Positions 18,501 to 28,539 of a DNA stretch of 32,279 nucleotides are shown here, in pieces; position 1 is the first letter of the stretch; each line of letters opens with the position of its first letter. The notes beneath the pieces were generated by a model. It did no database searches, had not been told where the DNA came from, and worked only from the letters and a program-made list of their open reading frames with translations. The translations under genes and the position numbers were made by a program. This stretch comes from an uncultured Caulobacteraceae bacterium (lineage in GTDB: Bacteria > Pseudomonadota > Alphaproteobacteria > Caulobacterales > Caulobacteraceae), in the NCBI GenBank assembly GCA_937863535.1, contig CALMGB010000218.1, positions 1-32,279 of the forward strand. Reading direction: 5' to 3'.

Positions 18501-20456
18501 GAGGAGTTTATTGATCGCAACAAAGGCCTTCTCGAACCGAGCCTTGGTGGGCTCGTCTATCTGCCCTTGCAGCTTCGCGATGTTCTCGGTGAGATACCTC
18601 GCAGGCCGGTAGTGGCCGAAGGTTCCTTTCTTAAGGGGGGCCGCCTTCAACGCCTCAACGATCTGCTTGAGCACCCGCGGAATATTTGCGTGGAGGGTGC
18701 CCAGGTTGATAGGGGAGGCAAGCGCGCTCGCGTACTCACTGTTGACAAGGCCGACGTAGAACTCTTTCGAAAACATGTCCTCAACGTCCGCCTCAGTGCC
18801 ATTTGTAAAGTGCGCGTACGTGAGGATCTTCTTCTTCGCCAGTAAGTTCTTTTTATACATAGCCTCGATCTGTTCGAGATCCGACTTCTGAAAGTCCATC
18901 AAGACCGCGACGTTCATCCCCTTCTGCGGGGCGAGGAGCGAGACAAAGGTGGGAACCTTTCCGCTTCCCCCTACGGGCGTAATGGTCCACTTCGGGCTCA
19001 GTCCGATCCGATCCTCCGCCTCGAGAAGCCCGGACATTACTTGCAGGTAGAGGAGGTCGGCCGCCCCCTCGACCACCAGCGAGTTGGGTCCGACGAATAG
19101 ACTCTGATGGATGTCGTAGCCAAGCGCTCCTTGAAGCGGGAAGAGGCTGTCTGGCGAGCCATCGAAGACGTTGGCGAGAACCTTCGTCCCGTCGTTTTCC
19201 CGGTCTAGCGGCTCAGTGGCATCAATGCCGGCGTCCTGGACGATCCGAACGCGCTCAAGATGCGCGGCGTCCACCATGAAGGGCGAGTGCGTGGTATAGA
19301 TCACCTGGTGATGCGGTTTAAGCTCGGTTTCGAAATAGCTTAGCAGGTCCGCCTGCGCCCGGCCATGTAGGGAGAGCCCGGGTTCGTCAAACAACAGGAT
19401 GATATCTTTCTTCTCTCTCTTAACGTCTTCATACCAAGCAAGGAAGGAGAAGAACCAGACGAAGCCTTTGGAACGCGAGCCCAGGGAGGTGGTGGCCCAG
19501 TGAACTTCGTCGTAGACCTGGCCCCAGATATTGTGCCCAGAAGTCATGCCCTCCGGGTCGCCAGACCGCGCCTCCCGGACGTCAAACTTCATCTTAAGAT
19601 GCTTGTTTTGTGACCAGTGTTTAAGGACCTGCTTCGTGAGTTGGTTCCCTGCTGCTTCGAGCTTATTAGTAACCTCGACTGTGCGCTTTGCTTGAAGCAA
19701 ACCTTTAAGATCCATCCTGGCCAGGTTGATTAGCCCTAAGAGAGGGTGATCCTTCGGTAGGAGCTTGCCAGCATCCTGCCGCTTTAGCAGCGTATCCAAA
19801 TTCTCTTGCCCGGCGAGCTGATAGTAGTCATCAAAATATAGAAATTTGGGCACCCTCTGATCGAGAAGTTTATTCCAAGTGTAGTAGCTCGCTGATGAGG
19901 CCTTTAGCACGTTCGACCATTTGCCGAGGTTAATCACTGCCTCGGTCTGCTCCATCGCTGCGAGCGCGCCGTCGACCTCTTTCCAACTCGTGAGTGCGAT
20001 CAGCTGCCCCTTCTGCTCTGGCAGCAAGGCCGCGGTGGCGATTTTGTGTGCTAGAGCGGCGGCCTCGTCGAAGTCCATCGAGTAGCGAGACGCGTTTTCG
20101 TAGGTCCGGGTCAGGCCGACGATGCGACTTCGCAGAGCTCCTTTGCCGAAGTGCTCTTCTACGACCCCGACGTCTGCATCTTCCAGCTCGAATTTGGCAC
20201 TTATGACTTCGGCGGGCTTTCGGACATTCGTCTCGACTTCATGCTGGTAGTCACCATAATCCTTTTTGGGATATTCAATGTCTGCGTCAAAATCTCCCAT
20301 GTTCGTCTCTATAGGGTTGATCTTGTTGAGCGCGGTTAGAAGGGTCGTCTTGCCCGCCTCGTTTTTTCCGACGAGACAAGTGATCTCTCCAACTCCAACG
20401 TCGCCGGAGTCCCAGACGCTGCGAAACTCTCTCACTCGGAACGAGGCAAGCTTCAA
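18495..20456 (-). CDS. OLD-like AAA ATPase with C-terminal TOPRIM-like domain (putative ATP-dependent nuclease)
   Basis: Walker A 'ITCLVGKNEAGKTTLLTALNKI', ABC-like 'DIILLFDEPGLSLHGRAQADLLSYFE', 'VIYTTHSPFMVD', TOPRIM-like 'SLVVEGAADLLYLQVMSGLL'. TTG at 20456 preceded by AGGAG is preferred over 20540. Confidence 0.85.
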   Translation of the reverse strand: MKLASFRVREFRSVWDSGDVGVGEITCLVGKNEAGKTTLLTALNKINPIETNMGDFDADIEYPKKDYGDYQHEVETNVRKPAEVISAKFELEDADVGVVEEHFGKGALRSRIVGLTRTYENASRYSMDFDEAAALAHKIATAALLPEQKGQLIALTSWKEVDGALAAMEQTEAVINLGKWSNVLKASSASYYTWNKLLDQRVPKFLYFDDYYQLAGQENLDTLLKRQDAGKLLPKDHPLLGLINLARMDLKGLLQAKRTVEVTNKLEAAGNQLTKQVLKHWSQNKHLKMKFDVREARSGDPEGMTSGHNIWGQVYDEVHWATTSLGSRSKGFVWFFSFLAWYEDVKREKKDIILLFDEPGLSLHGRAQADLLSYFETELKPHHQVIYTTHSPFMVDAAHLERVRIVQDAGIDATEPLDRENDGTKVLANVFDGSPDSLFPLQGALGYDIHQSLFVGPNSLVVEGAADLLYLQVMSGLLEAEDRIGLSPKWTITPVGGSGKVPTFVSLLAPQKGMNVAVLMDFQKSDLEQIEAMYKKNLLAKKKILTYAHFTNGTEADVEDMFSKEFYVGLVNSEYASALASPINLGTLHANIPRVLKQIVEALKAAPLKKGTFGHYRPARYLTENIAKLQGQIDEPTKARFEKAFVAINKLLK

Positions 20457-20957
20457 CGAACGCTCCTGATTCTCTTGGACTCGATAGCAGACCTGGCTCG
20501 AGCTACGCTGCGGACAGCAGCGCCTTTTTCCGCCTAACAAAGACGGGGCGGCCCGTAGCGAGCGCAGCCTCCGGGCAACCTAAAGCACAATAGGGAAAGT
20601 GCACAACCCCATCGAATTGAAGGTCCGAAGCTTCGCATTCAGCTGCCCTTTGGGACCTGCGAAGCGCCTCGCATTACGATCACACGCGGACGTTCCGGAC
20701 GGCAGCTAGGATTAAGCCTTTCTGCTCCAGGTCGATGGCAGTTTCGGAGGTCATGCTGCCGCTCACCGTCAGCTGACAAGGGGCAAGCCGCCACGCCGCC
20801 GCGAGGTATGTTCCTCGCCGAAAAGCGGCCACTTGCAGCGGCGGCTTTGAGCCAGGTCTCCCCGTTAGCGGCGCACCGACTGGGCCTTGGATCTGGGTCG
20901 AGACCGCTAAGCCTCCGCCTGCTGCAGCCCCGGTGCTCGGGCCGCGTTGCCTCCGCC

Positions 20958-21524
20958 ATGAGGGGCTTTCCCCACCATGCGCGCGCCGCCGAGGCCGAGA
21001 CCGCGCGGCGGCTCGTGCACGAGACTGCGGGCGCGCTACGCTACGAGGAGAGCGTGGAGGCCAAGCGCCGTTGGCTTGCCGTGTTGGATGACTTCTACGC
21101 CTGCCTGCGCGACGCCAAGCCCACGGTTCTATATGACGCCTTGGCCCGCCTGCGCCGGGGCGACGCGGGCGGGCTGAACTTGGTGCTCGGGTTCCTGGAG
21201 GCCGACCCCCTGTTCTCCCGGTCGGGGTACATGAAGGAAGGCGCGCTCAGGGCGCTGAAGCGGGTGGCTCTGGAGCCGCAGGACGTGGACCGGCTCCGCC
21301 TGATCCTGGTGGCCGCCCTACACCGGCCCGCCCGGCGCGAGTTCCGCGACTATTGCTTGCTGGCGGCGGCCCTGGCTGACGTCTCGCCAGGCGGGGCGAC
21401 GCTGAGGGCGGAGGTGGCGGGCCCGGCGACGAACCCTGATGCTATGTTCAGGCATCGGGCGGGATGGATGCTGGCGGCCATCGACGCACGCCATCCCCGC
21501 CGGGGACGCTGCGGTCAGACGTGA
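20958..21524 (+). CDS. Hypothetical protein
   Basis: Start at 'MRGFPHHARAAEAETARRLVHETAGALRYEESVEAKRRWLAVLDDFYACLRDAKPTVLYDALARLRRGD'; helical, low-complexity-free and co-directional with imuA; no recognised family. Confidence 0.6.
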   Translation: MRGFPHHARAAEAETARRLVHETAGALRYEESVEAKRRWLAVLDDFYACLRDAKPTVLYDALARLRRGDAGGLNLVLGFLEADPLFSRSGYMKEGALRALKRVALEPQDVDRLRLILVAALHRPARREFRDYCLLAAALADVSPGGATLRAEVAGPATNPDAMFRHRAGWMLAAIDARHPRRGRCGQT

Positions 21525-21784
21525 TCGTCTGTCGGCCTGCTTGCGCTGGGGACCGGGCGGGGGAGCGGACAACCCTCGCAGGCTGAAGCTTATGAACGAC
21601 GCCCTGGGCGCGGAGTCCTTTGGTTTTTCGATCAATCGTTGCAGCCGAGAGATTGAGGCCCGGCCGTCGGTGACGCCGGGCGGCAGCGCCGCCGCTTCCT
21701 AGATTCTTGCCGCCCGTCCCATCACCGCGCCGTCGCCTTTCCACAGCTGCGAGAGGTGCAGCGCTTGACTCCCGGCAAGGCAGG

Positions 21785-21799
21785 GAACGAATGGCGAAC
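21785..21799. promoter_or_regulatory. Alphaproteobacterial LexA (SOS) box GAAC-GAATGGC-GAAC
   Basis: Exact GAAC-N7-GAAC (reverse complement GTTC-N7-GTTC); TTGACT (21765-21770) lies at a plausible -35 distance so that the box overlaps the -10 region. Confidence 0.75.
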
Positions 21800-21832
21800 G
21801 TCGGCCCTTGTGGCGGCCGGCAGGTCGTCGTG

Positions 21833-22597
21833 ATGGATCGCGTAGCCCGTTCAAGGTCGCTGGAGGAGCTGCGGGCGCAGATCGCGGCCGCGGAGCGGTC
21901 GTATCGGCCGCCCGCGGGCGTGCTGGCCTTCGGAGTGGACGATCTCGACGCGCATCTCCCTTCGGGCGGGCTGCGGTTGGGTGCCCTGCACGAGGTCGCC
22001 GGCGGCGGCCGCGATGCGGTCCACGGCGCGGCCGCGGTGCTGTTCACCGCAGGCGTGCTCGCCCGGCTGGAGGGGCCCGTGCTGTGGGTGCTGCGGCAGC
22101 GGGACCTGTTCGCTCCGGCGCTGGCGGGCGTCGGCCTGCACCCCGAGCGGGTGATCTACGCCGAGGCGCCAGATGAGAAGGGCGTCCTGGCCGTCCTGGA
22201 GGACGGTCTGCGCCACACCGGGCTGGCGGCGGTGGTCGGCGAGGTGAGCGGGCTCGCCATGGCGGCGTCGCGCCGGCTGCAGTTGGCGGCGGAGGAGGGC
22301 GGTACGACCGCTTTTGCCGTGCGCAGGTGGAGAAGCTCTGCCGCAGCCGCCGACTACGGCCAGCCGACGGCCTCGGTCAGCCGCTGGCGGGTGTCGGCGC
22401 TGCCTGGAGGCCGCGAGGCGATCCCCGGTGTCATGGGGCGGCCGCGCTGGCTGGTGGAGATGATGCGGTACCGGGGGGCGGAGGCGTGCGAATGGGAGCT
22501 CGAGGCCTGCGATGAGACGGGTCATCTGCGTCTACCTGCCGAGCTGGCCGACCGATCACTGGCGCAAGGCTCAAGGGTCCGGCGCGCCGCCGGCTGA
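21833..22597 (+). CDS. imuA: ImuA-like protein (SOS mutagenesis, RecA-fold)
   Basis: 'LEELRAQIAAAERSYRPPAGVLAFGVDDLDAHLPSGGLRLGALHEVAGGG' and position before imuB-dnaE2. Start moved to ATG 21833 because the LexA box overlaps ATG 21791. Confidence 0.82.
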   Translation: MDRVARSRSLEELRAQIAAAERSYRPPAGVLAFGVDDLDAHLPSGGLRLGALHEVAGGGRDAVHGAAAVLFTAGVLARLEGPVLWVLRQRDLFAPALAGVGLHPERVIYAEAPDEKGVLAVLEDGLRHTGLAAVVGEVSGLAMAASRRLQLAAEEGGTTAFAVRRWRSSAAAADYGQPTASVSRWRVSALPGGREAIPGVMGRPRWLVEMMRYRGAEACEWELEACDETGHLRLPAELADRSLAQGSRVRRAAG

Positions 22598-24036
22598 GAC
22601 GCCCGTGGTGGTCGTGGGCCGGGTGGGGCCGCGCAAGGTGGTGATCGACGCGGACGCGGCGGCCCGCAGCCTGGGCGTCCATCCGGGTCTGGCGATGGCG
22701 CAGGCGCAGGCCCGGGTTCCCGGCCTGCACGGGGTGGAGCACCAGCCGGGCGAGGACGCCGCCGCCCTGGCGCGCATCGCGCTTTGGGCGCTGCGCCGCT
22801 ACTCGCCCTTGGTCGCTACGCAGGGTGAGGACGGCCTGTGGATCGACGCCCGTGGCGTCGCCCACCTGTTCGGGGGCGAGGGCAGGCTGCTGGCCGACCT
22901 CCTCGCACGCCTCGCCCGCTCCGGCGTCCATGCCCGGGCGGCCATGGCGGACACCCAAGGCGCGGCCTGGGCCCTGGCCCGCTTCGGTCAGGCCCCCCGC
23001 ATCGTATCCGCCAGGGGCGCGGTCGGCCGCGACCTGGAGGCCCTGCCCCTGGCGGCGCTGCGGCTGTCGCGAGGTGGCGGCGGGGCTCGCCAAGCTCGGG
23101 ATGGAGACGGTCGGCGAGCTGGAGCGCACGCCCCGCGCGCCCCTGGCGCTGCGGTTTGGGCCGGAGCTGACCCGCCGGCTGGACCAGGCCCATGGCCGGC
23201 AGGATGAGACCTTCGAGCCCCTCAGCTCTCCGGAGCTGGTGCAGGTGCGCCGGCCCTTCTTCGAGCCGATCAGCGCGCCGGAGACGATCGAGCGCAAGAC
23301 GGCGGACCTGGTGGAGCGCCTCTGCCGCGAGCTGGAGGGTCGGGGTCTCGGCGCGCGCAAGCTCGACCTGATCTGCGAACGGGTGGACGGACGGCTAGAA
23401 GCGGTGCGGATCGGCACGTCGGAGCCGCTGCGCGATTCCAGGCGGATGACCCGCCTCTTCCGGGACCGACTCGGCCACATCGACCCGGGCTTCGGGATCG
23501 AGGCCATGACCCTGGCCGCCCCCCTGGCCGAACGGCTCGGCGCCATCCAGACGGTGAGCTCGCTGGATAGCTCGGCCAAGGTCATCGACGTCAGCGGCCT
23601 GGTGGACGTCCTGACCAACCGCCTGGGCTCGGCCAAGGTGTACCGCCTCGCGCCTGTGGACAGCGACATCCCGGAGCGCTCCGTCCGGCGGGTCGCCCCG
23701 ACCGCGCCGGCGACGGGGCGGAGCTGGCCGGCGGACTGGCCGCGCCCGCCACGCCTCCTATCCCCGCCCGAGCGGGTGGACGCCACGGCCATGCTGCCCG
23801 ACCAGCCGCCCGCCGCCTTTACCTGGCGCGGCCAGCGCCGGCGCGTGCGCGCCGCCGACGGCCCGGAGCGCGTCTTCGGGGAGTGGTGGGTCCGCGAAGC
23901 GGATACGCACGCCGTGCGCGACTACTACAGCGTGGAGGACGACGCCGGCGAGCGGTTCTGGCTGTTCCGCCGCGGCGATGGCGAGCGGGCCCAGACGGGC
24001 GATCTCTCCTGGTTCCTGCACGGGCTGTTCGCTTGA
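22512..24036 (+). pseudogene. imuB: ImuB-like Y-family polymerase homologue, split by an apparent one-base frameshift near 23070
   Basis: 'MRRVICVYLPSWPTDHW...LPLAALRLS' in one frame continues as 'EVAAGLAKLGMETVGELERTPRAPLALRFGPELTRRLDQAHG...' in another frame to 24036. Confidence 0.85.
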
Positions 24037-27000
24037 GCCGCTCAGCGGCGAGCCGCTCGGCGGCGACCGGCTACGCCGAGCTACAGGTCACTTCCCACTT
24101 CAGCTTCCTCCGCGGGGCCTCCAGCCCGGAGGACCTGTTCGCCCAGGCCGCGCTCTGCGGGATCGAGGCGCTGGCTATCTGCGACCGCTCCAGCTTGGCG
24201 GGGATCGTGCGGGCGCACGAGGCGGCCAAGGCGACCGGGGTGCGCGCCGTGGTCGGCTGCAGGCTGGACCTGACGGATGGGACGGCGCTCCTGGTCTACC
24301 CGACCGATCGCGCCGCCTATGGACGCCTCTGCCGGCTCCTGACGATTGGCAAGAGACGGGCCGGCAAGGCCGCCTGCGAGCTCTCCTGGGAAGACCTGGA
24401 GCCTTGGTCGCAAGGGCTGCTGGCCATGCTGGTCCCCGACCAGGCCGACGAGGACTGTGCGGCGGCGCTGCGCCGGCTGGCCGCCGTGTTCGGCGAGCGA
24501 AGCTACATGGCCCTGACGCTGCGCCGCCGACCGCGCGATGCGCTGCGCCTGCACGCCCTGTCGAACCTGGCCGTCGCCGCGCGCGTGAAGAGCGTGGTGA
24601 CCAACGACGTGCTCTTCGCCACGCCGGATCGCCGGCTCCTGCAGGACGTGGTGACCTGCATCCGTGAGCACACCACCATCGACGACGTGGGGTTCCGCCG
24701 CGAGCGACACGCCGACCGCCACCTGAAGCGCACCGAGGAGATGGCGCGGCTGTTCCACCGCCACCCCGAAGCCCTGGCCCGCACGGTCGAGCTGGCGGAG
24801 CGCTGCACCTTCAGCCTGGACGAGCTGAGCTACCGCTATCCGGAGGAGTCGCTGATCCCCGGCCTGTCGGCGCAGGAGGCGCTGGACAAGCTGACTTGGG
24901 AAGCGGCCGAGCGCGTCTACCCGGAGGGCCTGCCCGAGGCGGTGGCCGGCAAGCTCCGCCACGAGCTGCAGCTGATCGGGGCGATGGACTACGCACCCTA
25001 CTTCCTGACGGTGAACAGCATCGTGCAGTTCGCCCGGAGCAAAGGCATCCTCTGCCAGGGGCGGGGCTCCGCGGCAAACTCCGCCGTCTGCTTCGTGCTG
25101 GGAATCACGAGCATAGACCCGGAGCGTAACGACCTCCTGTTCGAGCGCTTCGTCTCCATGGAGCGGCGTGAGCCGCCCGACATCGACGTCGACTTCGAGG
25201 CCGGCCGCCGCGAGGAGGTTATCCAGTGGATCTACGACACCTACGGGCGGGACCGGGCGGCGATCTGCGCCACCGTCATGCGCTTCCGGCCCAAGGGCGC
25301 GGTGCGCGACGTCGGCAAGGTGCTCGGCCTGACCGAGGACGTCACCTCGGCCCTGGCGTCGCAGGTCTGGGGCTGGAGCGAGGACGGGGTGGAGGAGGAC
25401 CATGCCGCTGAGCTGAACCTGAACCTCCAGGACCGGCGGCTCCGCCTCACCCTGGACCTCGCCCGCGAGCTCCTCCTCACCCCTCGCCAGCTCGGCCAGC
25501 ACCCGGGCGGGTTCGTGCTGACCCAGGACCGGCTGGACGAGTTCGTGCCCATCGAACCGGCGAGCATGGCCGACCGGCAGGTGATCGAGTGGGACAAGGA
25601 CGACATCGACGCCCTGAAGTTCATGAAGGTGGACGTGCTGGGCTTGGGCATGCTCGGCTGCATGAGGATCGCCTTCGAGCTTCTGGAGCGGCACAAGGAC
25701 GTCCACCTCGACCTCGCCACCATCCCGGCTGAGGACGCGCGCACCTACGCCATGATCCGCAAGGCCGACACGCTCGGGACCTTCCAGATCGAGAGCCGGG
25801 CGCAGATGGCCATGCTGCCGCGCCTGAAGCCCCGCACCTTTTATGACTTGGTGATCCAGGTGGCGATCGTCAGGCCCGGGCCGATCCAGGGCGACATGGT
25901 CCATCCCTACCTTCGCCGCCGCGCGGGGCTGGAGCCGGTGAGCTATCCCAAGCCCGAGCTGGAGGCGGTGCTGTCCAAGACGCTCGGCGTGCCGCTGTTC
26001 CAGGAACAGGCCATGCGGCTGGCCATCGTCTGCGCCGGGTTCACGCCGGGCGAGGCCGACCAGCTCAGACGGGCCATGGCGACGTTCAAGTTCACCGGCG
26101 GCGTCTCTCACTTCAAGGACAAGCTGATCGCCGGCATGGTCGCCAACGGCTACGAGCAGGCTTTCGCCGAGGCCACCTTCAAGCAGCTGGAGGGGTTCGG
26201 CTCCTACGGCTTTCCGGAGTCGCACGCCGCCAGCTTCGCGCTGATCTCCTACGCCAGCTCCTGGATGAAGTGCTGGCACCCCGACGTGTTCTGCGCCGCG
26301 CTCCTGAACGCCCAGCCGATGGGCTTCTACGCCCCCGCCCAGATCGTGCGGGACGCGCGCGAGCACGGCGTGGAGGTGCGGCCCCCATGCGTGAACCGCT
26401 CACGATGGGACTCGACCCTGGAACCCACGGGCGAGGAGGACATCCTGGCGGTGCGGCTTGGCCTGCGCCTTGCCAAGGGGCTGCGGGAGGACGAGGCGGC
26501 CAAGATCATCGTGGCGCGGGCCGACCAGCCCTACGCTACCGTCGAGGAGCTGGCGCGGCGCTCGGGCGCCTCCGTCTCGGCGCTGGAGCGTCTGGCCGAC
26601 GCTGACGCCTTCCTGGACAGCCTCCGCCTGAACCGGCGGCATGCACTGTGGGCCATCAAGCCGCTCCGCGACACCGCGCTGCCGCTGTTCGCCGCGGCCG
26701 ACGCCCGCGAGGGCGCCCTCTCGCCCGAGGTCGTTGAGCCGCCCGTCGTGCTCCGGCCCATGACCGAGGGCCGCGAGGTGGTGGAAGACTACAGCCACCT
26801 CGGCCTGACGCTGCGGCGCCACCCCGTGCACTTCCTCCGCGAGGACCTGCAGGCCCGGGGCCTGGTCACCTGTGCGGAGACCGAAAGCCTGCGCGACGGC
26901 CGTCGCTGCCACGTCGCGGGCCTGGTGCTCGTTCGCCAGAAGCCCGGATCGGCCAAGGGCGTCATGTTCATCACCATCGAGGACGAGACCGGGGTGGCCA

Positions 27001-27323
27001 ACCTGGTGATCTGGCCGAGCCTGTTCGAGGTGCAGCGCCGGCTCATCCTGTCCGCCGGCATGATCTCGGTGGAAGGCCGCCTCCAGCGCGAGGGCGGGAC
27101 CACCCACGTCATCGCCCGTGAGCTGCATGACCTGTCAGCCGAGCTGCGGGGCGTAGGCGGCCGGGATCAGGCCGTGCCGATCCCCCGCGGGCGGGGCGAC
27201 GGCGCCACCCATCCGGCGGCTCCGGATGCTCGGGACGGGACGCCGAACAAGGTGCGCGACATCTTCGTACCCGACCTCAGGATCGGCTCGGGCATCAAGG
27301 TCCCGACGCGCGACTTTCGGTAA
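24033..27323 (+). CDS. dnaE2: Error-prone DNA polymerase DnaE2
   Basis: PHP region '[49 protein letters not shown]'; '[24 protein letters not shown]'; 'PPDIDVDFE'; '[47 protein letters not shown]'. Likely TTG start overlaps the imuB stop (TTGA). Confidence 0.93.
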   Translation: MSRSAASRSAATGYAELQVTSHFSFLRGASSPEDLFAQAALCGIEALAICDRSSLAGIVRAHEAAKATGVRAVVGCRLDLTDGTALLVYPTDRAAYGRLCRLLTIGKRRAGKAACELSWEDLEPWSQGLLAMLVPDQADEDCAAALRRLAAVFGERSYMALTLRRRPRDALRLHALSNLAVAARVKSVVTNDVLFATPDRRLLQDVVTCIREHTTIDDVGFRRERHADRHLKRTEEMARLFHRHPEALARTVELAERCTFSLDELSYRYPEESLIPGLSAQEALDKLTWEAAERVYPEGLPEAVAGKLRHELQLIGAMDYAPYFLTVNSIVQFARSKGILCQGRGSAANSAVCFVLGITSIDPERNDLLFERFVSMERREPPDIDVDFEAGRREEVIQWIYDTYGRDRAAICATVMRFRPKGAVRDVGKVLGLTEDVTSALASQVWGWSEDGVEEDHAAELNLNLQDRRLRLTLDLARELLLTPRQLGQHPGGFVLTQDRLDEFVPIEPASMADRQVIEWDKDDIDALKFMKVDVLGLGMLGCMRIAFELLERHKDVHLDLATIPAEDARTYAMIRKADTLGTFQIESRAQMAMLPRLKPRTFYDLVIQVAIVRPGPIQGDMVHPYLRRRAGLEPVSYPKPELEAVLSKTLGVPLFQEQAMRLAIVCAGFTPGEADQLRRAMATFKFTGGVSHFKDKLIAGMVANGYEQAFAEATFKQLEGFGSYGFPESHAASFALISYASSWMKCWHPDVFCAALLNAQPMGFYAPAQIVRDAREHGVEVRPPCVNRSRWDSTLEPTGEEDILAVRLGLRLAKGLREDEAAKIIVARADQPYATVEELARRSGASVSALERLADADAFLDSLRLNRRHALWAIKPLRDTALPLFAAADAREGALSPEVVEPPVVLRPMTEGREVVEDYSHLGLTLRRHPVHFLREDLQARGLVTCAETESLRDGRRCHVAGLVLVRQKPGSAKGVMFITIEDETGVANLVIWPSLFEVQRRLILSAGMISVEGRLQREGGTTHVIARELHDLSAELRGVGGRDQAVPIPRGRGDGATHPAAPDARDGTPNKVRDIFVPDLRIGSGIKVPTRDFR

Positions 27324-27585
27324 AGAGGGTGCGGGAGCGTTCGGTGACGTAGCCGAACAGCTCGCCGGTGACGCGGTCCACGAAGTAGCGCATCGGAGCC
27401 CACACCGTGCGCATCCAGGGCTCGCCCTCGCTCGGGTCGGTGTCGGCGACCTGCACGATCCAGGCGCTCCGGCCTTCGACCTCATCCGAGTGGACCGCCA
27501 GGGTGGCCTCATCCCAGAGGAGCGGGCCTTTGGCGCTGACGTAGGCCCGCGCCACCTCGATCGCCTCGGCCTCGGTGATGCTCAT
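27295..27585 (-). CDS. Small conserved-looking protein (possible Imm35/YrhB-like fold, tentative)
   Basis: [96 protein letters not shown]; 8-bp gap after SRAP gene; 3' end overlaps dnaE2 by 29 bp. Confidence 0.6.
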   Translation of the reverse strand: MSITEAEAIEVARAYVSAKGPLLWDEATLAVHSDEVEGRSAWIVQVADTDPSEGEPWMRTVWAPMRYFVDRVTGELFGYVTERSRTLFTESRASGP

Positions 27586-27593
27586 CCAGCCCC

Positions 27594-28373
27594 TCAGTAG
27601 GCCTCGTTCAGGACCGCGCCGCCCATCGTCACCGAGCCAAGCAGGTCCGCCGGGCCGTCTTCTTTCTTGCCCCGCGCCACAACCTGCAGAGCGCCGTCGG
27701 GAAGCGGCCGCTGGAGCTGGCGGGCGTCGCCCCAGGGCGCGGTCATCCAGGCTTCCAGCTCGTCCGGCCTGGTCAGGATCACCGGCATGGCCTTGGCGTG
27801 GAAGCGGCCGACCTCCGCGTTCGCCTCCGTGGTCATGAAGCCGAACAGGTCGCATGTCACCTGGCCTTCCTTGACCTTGCGCACGCTGGTGTGGGCGCGC
27901 GTCCAGAGGCCGGCGAAGAAGGCGAGAGGCCGCGTCGGATCAAGCGCGAACCAGACCGGCGCCAAGGAGCCGCCCACCTGGTCGGGCTCGCAGAAGGAGG
28001 TGAAGGGCACGAGGCAGCGGTTCTGCGGAGCGAGGTAGGGCGTCCAGTGCGCGCTCGCGACGTTGCGGATGTTGGTGGTTCCCTTGTCCGGCTCCATGCG
28101 CAGCAGCCGGTCGAAGTCGACGACTCCACCCTTGGCCCGCAGCTTGTCCGCCCGCCGGCTGGCCGCCTCCAGGATGGCCCGCCCGGACGATGGCAGGCCC
28201 CAGCGCACCATCGCCAGCTCGCGCACGCCGTCGGCGGCCGTCCTCACGATCGGGGCGAGGTAGTCCGGGAAGATGCCGGGCGACAGCGGCAGGTTGCCCG
28301 TCGTGTCCCGCATGACGCCGGCCAGCTCACGGATGGCTTGCTGGCCCTTGGTCATGGAAAAGAGGTTGCACAT
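27594..28373 (-). CDS. SOS response-associated peptidase (SRAP/HMCES/YedK family)
   Basis: Starts Met-Cys ('[11 protein letters not shown]'); '[13 protein letters not shown]', 'LAFFAGLWT', '[27 protein letters not shown]'. Confidence 0.92.
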   Translation of the reverse strand: MCNLFSMTKGQQAIRELAGVMRDTTGNLPLSPGIFPDYLAPIVRTAADGVRELAMVRWGLPSSGRAILEAASRRADKLRAKGGVVDFDRLLRMEPDKGTTNIRNVASAHWTPYLAPQNRCLVPFTSFCEPDQVGGSLAPVWFALDPTRPLAFFAGLWTRAHTSVRKVKEGQVTCDLFGFMTTEANAEVGRFHAKAMPVILTRPDELEAWMTAPWGDARQLQRPLPDGALQVVARGKKEDGPADLLGSVTMGGAVLNEAY

Positions 28374-28539
28374 CTGCTGACCCGCCCCGTGGTGATCGGC
28401 CCCGTCCCGGGCGCCAGAGGTACGACCCGGACGCGGGGGTGGGAAGCTTCGCCGCTGCTGGGCTGATGGTTCCGGGTCCGAATCCCCTGGCCGGGCTCCT
28501 CCTGCGCGCCTGGAGAGGAAGAGGAGGGCGGCTGTCGCC

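Noticed and set aside
20626-20777. 10-bp palindromes CGAAGCTTCG and GTCAGCTGAC upstream of the 20958 ORF
   Set aside because: Short, isolated and expected by chance; no second copy or promoter context.
22431-23792. 453-aa minus-strand ORF
   Set aside because: Antisense to imuB; low-complexity R/S/G/P-rich translation.
24081-26366. 761-aa minus-strand ORF
   Set aside because: Fully antisense to well-supported dnaE2; long antisense ORFs are expected in high-GC coding DNA and the translation has no family motifs.
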